Shown: positions 1-8,651, counted from the first letter of the stretch. The stretch: 64,000 bases of DNA from Desulfuromonadales bacterium (GCA_030145205.1 JAQYVZ010000009.1:27382-91381); one strand, 5' to 3'. Notes: generated from the sequence alone by a model not told the origin. Translations and numbers: made by a program.

Positions 1-1055
1 CAGATCCGCCGCACTGTTTGCCGATTGACCGTCAGTGTGCCGGTTTTGTCGCTGGCAATGCAGGTGCAGCTGCCGAGCCCTTCGACGGCCGTCAAGCGCC
101 TGACGATCACATTGCGGCGGGCCATGCGGGTGGTGGCGATGGAGAGGGCGACGGTCATGGCTACGGGCAGACCTTCGGGAATCGATGACACCGCCAGGGC
201 CACCGCCATCAGGAAAACATCGCTGAATGGGGTGCCCTGCCAAAAAGCCACAGCGCCGAGCAGGGTGACAAAGGCAAGGACCAGGTAGCTGACCTGGCGG
301 GCAAAGCGTTCCATGCGGATTACCAGTGGCGGTTTGCTGCCGGCAGTTTCCGCCACGGCCGTTGCGATATGTCCCACTTCGGTGTGCAGCCCCGTGGCGA
401 CCACCACGCCCGTACCGCGCCCTTGGGCGACGTTCGAGCCCGCAAAAGCCATGCAACTCCTTTCGTTGAGCGAGCAGCCGTTGGCCACCGGTTCGGTCTG
501 TTTGAGGATCGCCTGGGACTCGCCGCTGAGCAGCGATTCGTCAATGGCCAGGCCGCGGACTTCCAGCAGGCGTAGATCGGCCGGGACCCGGGCTCCCGAT
601 TCGAGCAGAACGATGTCACCCGGCACCAGCTCTTCGGCGGAGATAGTGGTCACTGCGCCGTCGCGTCGGACGCGGCAGTTGGTTTTCAAGAGATTGCGCA
701 GCGCGGCGGCGTTCTTCTCCGCTTTCCATTCCTGGAAGGTGCCGAGCGCCGCGTTGAGCAGGATCACCGCGGCGATAAAGCCGGCATCGGTGAATTCGCC
801 AATTGCCAGGGAAATGACGGCGGCTGCCAGTAGGATGTAAATCAGCGGGCTCAGAAACTGGTGTAGGAAGATCAGGCCGAGTCCCGGCGGTGGAGACGAT
901 GGCAGCAGGTTGGCGCCAAACTGCCCCTTGCGAGCGGCAGCCTCCTGCTGGTTGAGACCTGTTGCAGAGCTGCCGGTTTTTTGCAGGGTTGCTGCCGTGT
1001 CCCGAGCGTGCCAAGTGGGGCTGTCGGTTGTTGAAGTGGCGTGTTTTTCGGCCAT
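1..1055 (-). CDS. Cation-transporting P-type ATPase, N-terminal part (cut by window edge)
   Basis: The reading frame is open from the left edge to an ATG at 1055 and gives about 351 residues; the C-terminal part lies outside. It reads as a P2-type (Ca2+/H+-like) ATPase: an N-terminal cation-ATPase domain, the first membrane pair (about 55-95), an actuator domain with SGES at 177-180 in the TGES position, the membrane motif PEGLP at 293-297, and the phosphorylation motif DKTGTLT with Asp336. The enzyme would pump cations across the inner membrane using ATP. PEGLP is typical of P2 pumps rather than heavy-metal CPx pumps, but the ion cannot be told from this fragment. It is divergent from folK, with its own promoter-like site upstream. 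Confidence 0.93.
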   Translation of the reverse strand, partial: MAEKHATSTTDSPTWHARDTAATLQKTGSSATGLNQQEAAARKGQFGANLLPSSPPPGLGLIFLHQFLSPLIYILLAAAVISLAIGEFTDAGFIAAVILLNAALGTFQEWKAEKNAAALRNLLKTNCRVRRDGAVTTISAEELVPGDIVLLESGARVPADLRLLEVRGLAIDESLLSGESQAILKQTEPVANGCSLNERSCMAFAGSNVAQGRGTGVVVATGLHTEVGHIATAVAETAGSKPPLVIRMERFARQVSYLVLAFVTLLGAVAFWQGTPFSDVFLMAVALAVSSIPEGLPVAMTVALSIATTRMARRNVIVRRLTAVEGLGSCTCIASDKTGTLTVNRQTVRRI

Positions 1056-1175
1056 GGGCGCGTCCTTCGGATCACGTGTATGCTGTGCAGAGGTCCGGTT
1101 GCCGGGACTATTGCCGGGGCTGCCCGTGGTTTAGGCGTGGCGGCTGGAGCCATCGACAAGAGCTCGACTCCACCA

Positions 1176-1203
1176 ATTATACCAGTTTGTCGGCGCCTGT
1201 TGA
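1176..1203 (-). promoter_or_regulatory. Sigma-70-like promoter for the P-type ATPase
   Basis: On the minus strand a TCAACA -35 box (1203-1198) is followed after 16 bases by a perfect TATAAT -10 box (1181-1176), preceded by TGG. It lies about 120 bases before the ATPase start codon. Seen by eye only. Confidence 0.5.
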
Positions 1204-1229
1204 CGCCCCCGGCAGGTCTGTGGTTAAAT
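1200..1229 (+). promoter_or_regulatory. Possible sigma-70 promoter for folK
   Basis: TTGACG (1200-1205) and TTAAAT (1224-1229) are separated by 18 bases, about 90 bases before folK. The boxes overlap the -35 region of the divergent ATPase promoter, so the two promoters may compete. Confidence 0.35.
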
Positions 1230-1318
1230 TCGCCAACATCTCCTATCGGGTGGGCGCTGTTGGTCGGTTGGCGGCTTCACAGGCACTCTCCTGATGTCAG
1301 ATGGACGATGCAAAGGAC

Positions 1319-1828
1319 ATGACTCAGACCACGGTACTGGCATATCTGGGGCTTGGCAGCAATCTGGGCAACCGCCTCGCGTTCATGCGCGGAGGGCGGG
1401 ATGCTTTGTGCGCACTGCCGGAGGTCGAGTTGGCTCAAGCGTCAAGTGTCTACGAGACGGCCGCGCAAGGAGGGCCGGAGGACAGCCCCGACTATCTGAA
1501 CGTTGTCATTGCGGTTCGTACCAGCCTGACGCCACAGGCCCTGCTTGCGGCGTGTCAGACAGTCGAAACCGATTTCGGCCGGGTTCGTACGGGCCAATGG
1601 ATGCCGCGCACTCTGGACATTGACCTGCTCCTGTACGATGAACAGGTGGTTGAAGAGACAGACCTGCAGGTGCCACACCCGCGCCTGCACGAACGCTGCT
1701 TTGTCCTGGTTCCTTTCGCCGAGATTGCTCCGCAGGTCTGGCATCCGCTACGGCATGCCAGCATCGCTGAACTTTTGAAACACTGTGCCGCAGATCAAAC
1801 TGTGCGTCTGCTGCGGCCCACCTGGTGA
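1319..1828 (+). CDS. folK: 2-amino-4-hydroxy-6-hydroxymethyldihydropteridine pyrophosphokinase
   Basis: HPPK transfers pyrophosphate from ATP to 6-hydroxymethyl-dihydropterin in folate synthesis. The N-terminus reads AYLGLGSNLGNR, the family signature, and the active-site block WMPRTLDIDLLLYD with HPRLHERCFVLVP follows. The length (about 169 residues) is normal. I chose the ATG at 1319 because AAAGGA lies just upstream and the protein then begins close to the conserved strand; an in-frame ATG at 1301 adds six residues and is the alternative. It is followed after 5 bases by the next gene, so the four genes 1319-2940 probably form one transcript ending at the hairpin near 2951. Confidence 0.93.
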   Translation: MTQTTVLAYLGLGSNLGNRLAFMRGGRDALCALPEVELAQASSVYETAAQGGPEDSPDYLNVVIAVRTSLTPQALLAACQTVETDFGRVRTGQWMPRTLDIDLLLYDEQVVEETDLQVPHPRLHERCFVLVPFAEIAPQVWHPLRHASIAELLKHCAADQTVRLLRPTW

Positions 1829-1833
1829 TATAA

Positions 1834-2091
1834 ATGTTTGTTCGATTACTGCTTTGGATTCTCCTCGGTTTTGTTGTCTATACCGGCTACCAGGCCGTCA
1901 AGCGGGTGCTGAATGCACCCAAGCCCAAGCCGCCCGAAAAAACCAGTCGGGGTGAAGAGATGGTCAAGGATCCGCAATGCGGGACCTATCTGCCGAGATC
2001 GGACGCCCATTCAGCGCAAATCAACGGTCAAACCTGCTATTTCTGCTCAGAGAAATGCAGAACCGCCTACCAGGACCGGCAACGGTCATAA
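1834..2091 (+). CDS. Small membrane-anchored PP0621-like protein
   Basis: 85 residues: one N-terminal membrane helix (about 3-20), a basic proline-rich linker, then a metal-binding-like segment with [12 protein letters not shown] and CYFCSEKC. The MVxDPxCGTYLP block and paired cysteines resemble the PP0621 and YHS/TRASH-type small proteins, which are thought to bind a metal; the exact role is unknown. It sits tightly between folK and the transaldolase, 5 bases after folK. Confidence 0.7.
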   Translation: MFVRLLLWILLGFVVYTGYQAVKRVLNAPKPKPPEKTSRGEEMVKDPQCGTYLPRSDAHSAQINGQTCYFCSEKCRTAYQDRQRS

Positions 2092-2104
2092 CAAGGAGTC
2101 ATTT

Positions 2105-2755
2105 ATGAAATTTTTTATCGATACTGCGGATGTTGATGAGATCCGTGCTGCCGGAGAGCTGGGTCTGGTTGATGGTGTAACCACCAACCCGTCGCTGGTC
2201 GCCAAAAGCGGGCGGGATTTCCAGGAAGTCCTGCGCGAGATCATCTCTCTGGTCGATGGGCCCATCTCCGCTGAAGTTGTTTCGCTCGATGCGGAAGGTA
2301 TGCTGCGTGAAGCGCAACCGCTGGCAGCGCTTGCGCCGGAGAAGATTGTCATCAAAGTGCCGATGACCGAAGAGGGACTCAAGGCGACCAAGGCGCTGTC
2401 CGAGCAAGGGATCAAGACCAACGTCACCCTGGTTTTTTCCTCCCTGCAGGCACTGCTGGCGGCCAAGGCGGGGGCGACCTATGTCTCTCCCTTCGTCGGT
2501 CGTCTCGATGATATCGGCCATCCGGGGATGGAGGGCGTTGAAGAAATCCGCACCATCTTTGATAATTACGGCTATACCACCGAGATTATTGTCGCTTCGG
2601 TGCGCAGCCCGCAGCACGTGCTGCAGGCCGGCCTGATCGGTGCCGATATCTGTACCATTCCTTATAGTGTCATGCTGCAGCTGGCCAAGCACCCCCTGAC
2701 CGATATCGGTCTGGAGAAGTTTCTCGCCGACTGGCAGAAGCATCAGGAGCGCTGA
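2105..2755 (+). CDS. tal: Transaldolase of the fructose-6-phosphate aldolase-like subfamily
   Basis: 216 residues, the short TAL/FSA type found in many bacteria. It starts [14 protein letters not shown] and has the conserved GVTTNPSL block (24-31); the Schiff-base lysine is Lys84 in IVIKVPMT. It would act in the non-oxidative pentose phosphate pathway. I chose the ATG at 2105 because AAGGAG lies 8 bases upstream and homologues start here; the frame stays open 192 bases further upstream, but that part is out-of-frame coding sequence of the previous gene. The stop overlaps the next start (TGATG). Confidence 0.93.
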   Translation: MKFFIDTADVDEIRAAGELGLVDGVTTNPSLVAKSGRDFQEVLREIISLVDGPISAEVVSLDAEGMLREAQPLAALAPEKIVIKVPMTEEGLKATKALSEQGIKTNVTLVFSSLQALLAAKAGATYVSPFVGRLDDIGHPGMEGVEEIRTIFDNYGYTTEIIVASVRSPQHVLQAGLIGADICTIPYSVMLQLAKHPLTDIGLEKFLADWQKHQER

Positions 2756-2940
2756 TGCCGCACGCGCTCAGCCGGTTGATGAGCCAGGAGGTTGAGGTTG
2801 CTGCCGCTGATGTGACGGTGCGTGGTATCTTGCGCGAGATCACTGAGCAGCACGTGACGCTCTGGACCCAGAATGGCTGGGTGAGTGTCCCGCATGATCG
2901 AATCAAGGGAGTGCGGGGGATTCGAAAGTCCAGTGATTGA
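2755..2940 (+). CDS. Small uncharacterised protein, translationally coupled to transaldolase
   Basis: 61 residues with no cysteine, signal or membrane helix. The pattern of short beta strands (VEVAAADVTVRGILREI, HVTLWTQNGWVSVP) suggests a small beta-barrel of Sm or SH3 kind, but I do not recognise the family. Its ATG overlaps the transaldolase TGA, arguing for coupled translation. It is the last gene before a strong terminator. Confidence 0.65.
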   Translation: MPHALSRLMSQEVEVAAADVTVRGILREITEQHVTLWTQNGWVSVPHDRIKGVRGIRKSSD

Positions 2941-2950
2941 TAAATAGAGA

Positions 2951-2978
2951 AGCCGGGGAGAGAGCCCCGGCTTTTTTT
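2951..2978 (+). terminator. Rho-independent terminator of the folK-transaldolase operon
   Basis: Perfect 8-bp stem AGCCGGGG (2951-2958) / CCCCGGCT (2965-2972), six-base loop, then a run of seven T. Confidence 0.92.
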
Positions 2979-2993
2979 GTTGTGTTTTTAGTG

Positions 2994-3235
2994 ACCCCCC
3001 CCCTCTCCCTCCAGGGGAGAGGGCCCTCGTTAGGGTCGTTCGCTGCTTGGCTCCCTCTCCCTTGACGGACCCACAGGGCCTAAAGGAGAGGGCTGGGGTG
3101 AGGGTGACCACCCATCATTAAACTGTGAATTTGACTGTCACCCGTAGCGCCGCCGCCGGAGCCGGATGGCGGGCAAGGAGGTCGGCGTCCGGGGCCGAGA
3201 CCCCGGTTTAAAAGCAGAAAAGAATCTCGTGAGCA
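2994..3235. repeat. GC-rich intergenic repeat with CCCTCTCCC / GGGAGAGGG palindromes
   Basis: The gap between the terminator and the next gene has no ORF. It holds several inverted CCTCTCC/GGAGAGG units ending in CTGGGGTGAGGGTGA, then a GC-rich tract. A second copy of the GAGAGGG-TTGGGGTGAGGGG unit occurs at about 32600-32637, and both are followed by AAAAGCAGAAA. This resembles the dispersed palindromic repeats of many proteobacterial genomes. No mobility gene is present. Confidence 0.6.
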
Positions 3236-3257
3236 GCGTGTTCCGTAACAGCGAAAA

Positions 3258-3890
3258 CTATTTTTGCTTTCTTTTGATCACCACCGAATCCAATACCTTC
3301 TCCATCTCCCCGAACGCAGTCTCCGACTTTAACGGATCAGTATAGTAAAAGAAAAACCACTGATCTGGAACAAAGCCGATCACACCGAGAAAGCGGACCG
3401 GGTGAGCATGATGCTTGTAGTCGGCTGATAGCAGGTAGGCATCGTTGGCGCCGACAACCTTCATGCGATTGACGTCCCAGTTGACATCAGACACCTCTTC
3501 TTCTCCTTCAAGGCTCTGTGCGGCGTATTTGGCGGAGTTGCGCAAGGTTTTCGAGCTGGGGGCTTTTTCCCCTTTGTCGAGCGGGCTGAAGTCGATGTCG
3601 AGGTGGGCGCCGCTCTGCTCATGGTAGAGAATCGCCTCGTTGGCAGCCATGCGCTTGCGGGCCGCCTCGAGCAACTGCTCATGGGTGGGCGAGGCTCCCT
3701 GCGCGGCGGCCTCATGGGCGATGTGTTCGGAGATCTCTTCCAGTAACGCTGGCGGAGGCTTCTGGAACAGGGTCCAGCCTTCCGGCACAGATAGCTCCAG
3801 GGTCAGGCCGCCGCTGACATCGACGTTTGCGGCGAAGGCGGTTCCGGCCAGGACAATCGTGAAAATGAGGGCCTGCAGCAGTCGTAGCAT
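3258..3890 (-). CDS. Secreted or periplasmic protein of unknown function
   Basis: 210 residues with a clear signal peptide (about 1-21, cleavage after FAA or AFA). The mature part is rich in acid and alanine, has no cysteine or recognisable motif, and ends in a basic KRKQK tail. AAGGAG lies 7 bases before the ATG. I do not recognise a family. Its neighbour on the same strand is a small membrane protein. Confidence 0.8.
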   Translation of the reverse strand: MLRLLQALIFTIVLAGTAFAANVDVSGGLTLELSVPEGWTLFQKPPPALLEEISEHIAHEAAAQGASPTHEQLLEAARKRMAANEAILYHEQSGAHLDIDFSPLDKGEKAPSSKTLRNSAKYAAQSLEGEEEVSDVNWDVNRMKVVGANDAYLLSADYKHHAHPVRFLGVIGFVPDQWFFFYYTDPLKSETAFGEMEKVLDSVVIKRKQK

Positions 3891-4013
3891 AATGAACTCC
3901 TTGTTGGCGGCGATTCGAAATCTTTTTGCGAGTATGTCACAAGAATATCACCTGACGCTGCGTGCGCACGACTGCTAGTGAAATTTTTTCGACGCGTCGA
4001 TCCGGCTGGCGCG

Positions 4014-4238
4014 TCAGAGCTTCCGACGCAGGTCGAGCGCGGCCTTGAGGAGTAGCAGCGCAAAAGGCAGGGCGTGCCACAGCAAGTCGAACTGATCGAT
4101 GGGACGCGTCAGCTGACCGCTGAGCAGCATTTGAAACTTCTCGACCAGATGCGGCTGGGGGATGAAGGGGGCCAGGCCCAGTAGGAGCGCTGCCGGGATC
4201 AGCAGGGTGTAGGGGAGTTGGTCCAGGAAGCGTTGCAT
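4014..4238 (-). CDS. Small two-helix membrane protein
   Basis: 74 residues with two hydrophobic helices (about 10-26 and 52-67) and a basic C-terminus. An amphipathic loop (HLVEKFQMLLSGQLTRPIDQFDLLWH) joins them. The loop spacing resembles small conserved proteins found beside transport genes, but no partner is adjacent here and I assign no function. Start ATG at 4238 with AGGATAG upstream. It is divergent from sixA. Confidence 0.65.
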   Translation of the reverse strand: MQRFLDQLPYTLLIPAALLLGLAPFIPQPHLVEKFQMLLSGQLTRPIDQFDLLWHALPFALLLLKAALDLRRKL

Positions 4239-4355
4239 GCTGTTCTATCCTGTTTCACCCGTTGGCTGGACAAGCGTCGGACACGGGATAAGCTTGACAA
4301 GGGAGCCGCGACTCTCTATCAAGGAAGAGACCTGATGATGAAAGGATACCATGAA

Positions 4356-4841
4356 ATGCAGCTTTATCTTATGCAGCACGGCCTCGCGCTGGACAAGCAG
4401 GACGACCCCGAGCGGCCGCTTAGCCCGGCGGGAGTTGACCAGGTACGGGAGAGTGCCGCCGGGCTTCGGCAGCTGCGGCTCTCTTTCGACCTGATTGCCG
4501 CCAGCCCGAAGCGGCGAGCCCAGCAAACGGCGGCCTTGGTCGCTGAAGCAGTGCGCTACCCTTACAGCGATATTTTGACGACGGAAGCTCTTCTGCCGCA
4601 AGCGAATCCTGAAGATGTGTTGACTCAGCTGGAGAGCGAAGCTGATGACAGTCGCATTCTGCTGGTTGGCCACCTGCCGCTGCTGGAGGCGTTGGCCACT
4701 CGCCTGCTGGGGGGCGGTCATGTCGCTTTTGAGCAGGCAGGGCTTTGCCTGTTGGAGCGGACGGACGCTGCTGCACCGGCCTGCCTCCGGTACCTGCTGA
4801 CGGCCGGTCATCTTTCCCGTTTTTCCGCCAAGACATCCTGA
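4356..4841 (+). CDS. sixA: SixA-like phosphohistidine phosphatase
   Basis: Histidine-phosphatase superfamily, SixA branch, about 161 residues. The N-terminal motif is LMQHG rather than the usual RHG, keeping catalytic His but with Gln for Arg, as in other SixA relatives. ASPKRRAQQTA and the second catalytic histidine in LLVGHLPLLE are present. It would remove phosphate from phosphohistidine in phosphorelay proteins. Start chosen at 4356 (MQLYLMQHG) with AAAGGA upstream; ATGs at 4335 and 4338 in the same frame are alternatives. Confidence 0.8.
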   Translation: MQLYLMQHGLALDKQDDPERPLSPAGVDQVRESAAGLRQLRLSFDLIAASPKRRAQQTAALVAEAVRYPYSDILTTEALLPQANPEDVLTQLESEADDSRILLVGHLPLLEALATRLLGGGHVAFEQAGLCLLERTDAAAPACLRYLLTAGHLSRFSAKTS

Positions 4842-4865
4842 GCCAGACTCCCTAGGTTGATCAAT

Positions 4866-4893
4866 AACCGCCCTAAACCGGTTTAGGGCGGTT
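4866..4893. repeat. 28-base perfect palindrome after sixA
   Basis: Two 14-base arms (AACCGCCCTAAACC and its exact complement) meet without a loop. There is no T run, so it is not a standard terminator, though RNA from either strand would fold into a strong hairpin. It lies 25 bases after sixA and could end that transcript or act as a protein-binding dyad. Confidence 0.6.
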
Positions 4894-4920
4894 GTCCGCG
4901 CAATTCCACGAGAAATCAGT

Positions 4921-4939
4921 TATAAAATAGTGTTTTATA
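4921..4939. promoter_or_regulatory. Operator-like inverted repeat upstream of the DUF1302 cluster
   Basis: TATAAAA-TAGTG-TTTTATA, a perfect 7-base inverted repeat, lies 16 bases before the candidate -35 box. Position and symmetry suggest a regulator site; the regulator is unknown. Confidence 0.35.
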
Positions 4940-4954
4940 GTTTGGGGTTTTGTT

Positions 4955-4982
4955 TTGTTTTTGTAAGGTTTTAGTGTATAAA
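4955..4982 (+). promoter_or_regulatory. Possible sigma-70 promoter of the DUF1302-DUF1329 genes
   Basis: TTGTTT (4955-4960), 16 bases, TATAAA (4977-4982), about 80 bases upstream of the ATG at 5063. The surrounding DNA is AT-rich. Confidence 0.4.
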
Positions 4983-5062
4983 AGACGAGTTGTGCTCCCA
5001 AGAGCGGGGGAGCGTGGGCTCAATGTCCCTGACCAGGGACGTGAACTGTGTCTGGAGGTGTT

Positions 5063-7111
5063 ATGAGTTTTTTAGTGAAGCAAAAAGGAAGCCTGGGGTT
5101 GAAAACTCTTGTACTGGCAGCATTGGCCCTCTCCTGGGCCGTCCCCGGAGTGGCATTCCAGTTTACTCTGGGTGATGTGCAGGGGAACCTGGATACGACC
5201 CTGTCGTATGGCCTCAGTTGGCGGATGGAGGACCCGGATAAGGACCTGATCGGTCTGCAGGAGGGCGGCAACGCCTATTCGCATAACTTCGATGATGGCA
5301 ACCTCAATTACGACAAGGGCGATCTGATCAGCAATACGGCCAAGATCACTTCTGAACTGGCTCTTGATTACAATAACTTTGGCTTGTTCGTGCGTGGCTC
5401 GGCTTTCTATGATTTCGAGAACTACGATGGCGATCGGGAGCGGACCGAACTGAGCAGCGGTGCACTCGACTTGGTCGGCCGGGACGCCGAATTACTCGAT
5501 GCCTATGTCTCCTGGGACTTTGCCGCAGGCGATGTTTTTGGCCAGGTTCGGGTCGGCGACCAGGTGCTGAGCTGGGGTGAGAGCACCTTTATCCAGAACG
5601 GCATCAACGTTATCAACCCCTTTGATGTCAGCAAATTGAGGGTCCCAGGTGCCGAACTCAAGGAGGGCTTGGTGCCGGTCGGCTTGGTGAGCGCGTCGAT
5701 CAGCCCCACGGAAAACCTGAGTTTTGAAGCTTTCTACCAGTACGACTGGGAGAAGGTCGAGATCGACCCGCCCGGCTCCTACTGGAGCACCAATGATTTC
5801 GCCGGTGAGGACGGCCAGAAGGTTATGCTCGGTTTTGGCGACGTGCATGACAACTACGATGCCTCGCCCGAAGACACCCTGCTCGGTGTGCCGCGTGCTT
5901 CAGATGTCTATGCCGATGACGACGGCCAGTACGGTATCGCCATGCGGGTTTACGCACCGGCTCTGAATGACACCGAGTTCGGTTTCTACTTCATGAATTA
6001 TCATAGCCGCCTGCCGGTCCTTAGCTCCTGGACAGGTGATGGCTCGGGCTTGGCTGCAGCTTCGGCCATGCAGAGTGCTGTCACACCGGCGATCATCACC
6101 GAGTATGTCACTTCTGGCGGAACCGCAACCTTGACCGATCTGGTGACGGCCGGCATTACCGCCGGCGCGATGGCTGGTTCCAGCATCTCGACGGTGCAGG
6201 CTGGCGCGATTGCTCAGACTCTGATGGCGGTTGGCGGCAATGCTGCGCACCCGGCTTTTGCGAGTGCCGTCTCTGCGGCGACCACTGATGCTTACGCCAA
6301 GACGGCCAGTTACCAGGTTGAGTATCCCGAGGATATCAAGCTGTACGGCATGAGTTTCAACACGACGCTGCAGAGTTCTGGCGTGGCCCTGCAGGGTGAA
6401 GTCACCCATCGTCAGGATGTCCCGCTGCAGATTGATGACCTGGAGCTGCTGCTGGCGACCCTGGAGCCGCTGGGGAACCCGATTGGCGATCCGACCTATT
6501 CTCAGTTCGAGAATGCCGTTAGTGCGGGCGACATTATTGCCAACTTGGGCGCATCGATCTACATCCCCGGCTACGAGCGCCTCGATACAACCCAGGTGCA
6601 GATGACGGCGACCAAGTTGTTCGGCCCGACTTTCGGTGCCGATCAGTTCGTCCTGCTGGGTGAAGCGGCTGTGACCCACATTCACGATATGCCGAGCAAG
6701 AGCGAGTTGCGTTTCGACGGCCCCGGTACACCGGTGACCGGCAACCCGAACCATGCCGATCCTGCTTACCCACTGTCAGCTCACGACAACAAGGAAGCCG
6801 AGCCTTCCAGCGCCTTTGCTGATGAGACCTCCTGGGGCTATCGTCTGGTTAGTAAACTTGACTTCAACAACGCGATCGGCGCGATCACTCTGTCGCCACG
6901 CATCGCCTGGGCGCATGATGTCGACGGCAACAGCCCCGGACCCGGTGGCAACTTTGTTGAGGACCGCAAGGCGGTGACGTTCGGAATCGGCGCCAACTAT
7001 CAGAACACCTGGACGGCGGACCTGAGCTATACCGAGTACTTCGGTGCAGGGCGCTACAACCTGATCAACGATCGGGATTTCCTGGCTCTGAACATCAAGT
7101 ACTCGTTCTAA
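5063..7111 (+). CDS. DUF1302-family outer-membrane-like protein
   Basis: 682 residues with a signal peptide (LVLAALALSWAVPGVAF). The mature protein starts FQFTLGDVQGNLDTTLSYGLSWRM, the typical opening of DUF1302 (PF06980), and ends with alternating beta strands and a terminal phenylalanine (NIKYSF), as expected of an outer-membrane beta barrel. A central Ala/Thr-rich insertion spans about 335-425. GGAGGT lies 6 bases before the ATG at 5063; a GTG five codons earlier overlaps this site and is unlikely. It is followed 14 bases later by a DUF1329 gene; these two families commonly occur together, which suggests a shared envelope function of unknown substrate. Confidence 0.88.
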   Translation: MSFLVKQKGSLGLKTLVLAALALSWAVPGVAFQFTLGDVQGNLDTTLSYGLSWRMEDPDKDLIGLQEGGNAYSHNFDDGNLNYDKGDLISNTAKITSELALDYNNFGLFVRGSAFYDFENYDGDRERTELSSGALDLVGRDAELLDAYVSWDFAAGDVFGQVRVGDQVLSWGESTFIQNGINVINPFDVSKLRVPGAELKEGLVPVGLVSASISPTENLSFEAFYQYDWEKVEIDPPGSYWSTNDFAGEDGQKVMLGFGDVHDNYDASPEDTLLGVPRASDVYADDDGQYGIAMRVYAPALNDTEFGFYFMNYHSRLPVLSSWTGDGSGLAAASAMQSAVTPAIITEYVTSGGTATLTDLVTAGITAGAMAGSSISTVQAGAIAQTLMAVGGNAAHPAFASAVSAATTDAYAKTASYQVEYPEDIKLYGMSFNTTLQSSGVALQGEVTHRQDVPLQIDDLELLLATLEPLGNPIGDPTYSQFENAVSAGDIIANLGASIYIPGYERLDTTQVQMTATKLFGPTFGADQFVLLGEAAVTHIHDMPSKSELRFDGPGTPVTGNPNHADPAYPLSAHDNKEAEPSSAFADETSWGYRLVSKLDFNNAIGAITLSPRIAWAHDVDGNSPGPGGNFVEDRKAVTFGIGANYQNTWTADLSYTEYFGAGRYNLINDRDFLALNIKYSF

Positions 7112-7124
7112 AGGGAGAGACATT

Positions 7125-8486
7125 ATGCTGAGACACGCATTTATCTGGACATGTTCACTGCTGTTCATCGCTGGCCTGGTTGGCCAGTCGGCGGCGGCTA
7201 TCTCGGCCGATGAGGCCGCCCGCCTCGGCAAGGACCTGACCCCCCTGGGCGCCGAAAAAGCAGGCAATGCTGACGGCAGCATCCCAGCTTGGGACGGGGG
7301 CATCACCCAGGTGCCTTCCGGCTACAAGGTGGGCATGCACCACCCTGACCCCTATTCCGGGGACAAAGCAAAGTTCACGATCACCGCGGACAATATGACG
7401 CAGTATGCCGACAAGCTGACCGCTGGTCAGCAGGCGATGCTCAAGGCCTATCCCGATTACAAGCTGAACGTTTACCCGACCCGCCGCAGCGTGTCCGCAC
7501 CGCAATACATTTATGACGACACCCGTGCCGCGGCGGTCAAGGCGGAACTGGCTGCCGGTAGTTACGGCGTCCTTGGGGTGAGCTCGGGCATCCCCTTCCC
7601 GGTTCCCAAGTCGGGCATCGAGGTCATCTGGAATCACATCCTGCGCTGGCGTGGCCCCGGGGTCGACCGAAGCTTCGGTCTGGCGCCGATGACGCGTGGT
7701 GGCAGTTACACCATGGTGGAATTCAACGAGAAGGTGAATTTTCTCTACAATGACAAGGGGATGACCGAAGCGGAGATGGACAATGTTATTGGTCTGTTCC
7801 GCCAGGAGATTTTCGCCCCGGCCCGCCTTGCTGGTCGTATCCTGCTGGTGCATGAAACCCTTGACCAGAACAAGGAAAACCGCCGCGCCTGGCTCTACAA
7901 TCCAGGTCAGCGCCGCGTGCGTCGTGCACCGAACGTTGCCTTCGATAATCCGAAGGAGGGTGGCGACGGCCTGACCACCAGCGATACGGTTGACATGTAC
8001 AACGGCAGCCCGGAGCGCTACGACTGGAAACTGGTCGGCAAAAAAGAGATGTATGTCCCCTACAACAGCTACAAGCTGCACAGCGACCAGCTGAAATACA
8101 AGGACATCCTGACGCCGCTGCATCTCAACCCGGAGTATCTGCGCTACGAACTGCACCGTGTCTGGGTGGTTGAGGCAACCCTGAAAGACGGTAGCCGCCA
8201 TGTCTACAAGCGGCGGACCTTCTACATCGACGAAGACTCCTGGCAGATTCTCGCCATGGATCAGTATGACAACCGCGACCAGCTCTGGCGCGTTTCCGAA
8301 GGCCATTGCATCAACTACTATGAAGTGCCAGCCTTTTGGACGACGGTTGAGGCGCACTATGACCTGCAGTCAGGTCGTTACATCGCGATCAATCTCAATA
8401 ACGAGCATTCGATGTATGATTTCAGTGTCGAGATCGACCGTAATATGTTTACTCCGGCCGCACTGCGGCGTGGCGGCAAACGATAA
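7125..8486 (+). CDS. DUF1329-family periplasmic protein (LolA-like fold)
   Basis: 453 residues, signal peptide about 1-24 (ends QSAAA). It begins ISADEAARLGKDLTPLGAEKAGN and has GSIPAWDGG, IEVIWNHILRWRG and YNPGQRRVRRAP, all hallmarks of DUF1329 (PF07044). That family is placed with LolA/LppX-type lipid-binding folds, so a hydrophobic-ligand carrier role is a reasonable inference. It follows the DUF1302 gene by 14 bases with AAGGGAGAG upstream, and a strong terminator lies right after it. Confidence 0.9.
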   Translation: MLRHAFIWTCSLLFIAGLVGQSAAAISADEAARLGKDLTPLGAEKAGNADGSIPAWDGGITQVPSGYKVGMHHPDPYSGDKAKFTITADNMTQYADKLTAGQQAMLKAYPDYKLNVYPTRRSVSAPQYIYDDTRAAAVKAELAAGSYGVLGVSSGIPFPVPKSGIEVIWNHILRWRGPGVDRSFGLAPMTRGGSYTMVEFNEKVNFLYNDKGMTEAEMDNVIGLFRQEIFAPARLAGRILLVHETLDQNKENRRAWLYNPGQRRVRRAPNVAFDNPKEGGDGLTTSDTVDMYNGSPERYDWKLVGKKEMYVPYNSYKLHSDQLKYKDILTPLHLNPEYLRYELHRVWVVEATLKDGSRHVYKRRTFYIDEDSWQILAMDQYDNRDQLWRVSEGHCINYYEVPAFWTTVEAHYDLQSGRYIAINLNNEHSMYDFSVEIDRNMFTPAALRRGGKR

Positions 8487-8501
8487 GGTTTTTATGCAAG
8501 T

Positions 8502-8533
8502 AACGGCCGGGTGATTTGCCCGGCCGTTTTTTT
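8502..8533 (+). terminator. Rho-independent terminator after the DUF1329 gene
   Basis: Perfect 10-bp stem AACGGCCGGG (8502-8511) / CCCGGCCGTT (8519-8528), 7-base loop, T7 run to 8533. It may end or attenuate transcription before the downstream Ycf48-RND genes. Confidence 0.93.
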
Positions 8534-8651
8534 ATGTGCGGGTTTCAAGATTTTCTCCCACATTCAAGCTTTTTCGCGGTAAAATTGCTCTTTATTGTGG
8601 CGAACGCTGCCGTTACGTGATTTTCCCAAACATCTGAAGGTTCGGATTATT

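Noticed and set aside
1913..2104. N-terminal extension of the transaldolase
   Set aside because: The extension reads through the previous gene in another frame; a strong ribosome site and the family start are at 2105.
4218..4355. N-terminal extension of SixA to 4218
   Set aside because: It would overlap the divergent membrane-protein gene, and the phosphatase fold begins at 4356.
5900..6754. Long antisense ORF (284 codons) in the DUF1302 gene
   Set aside because: Shadow of a GC-rich coding strand; no start signal, no known domain. The same applies to other long antisense frames, for example in the EF-G2/28310 region (29201-31066) and the heme kinase gene (37090-38682).
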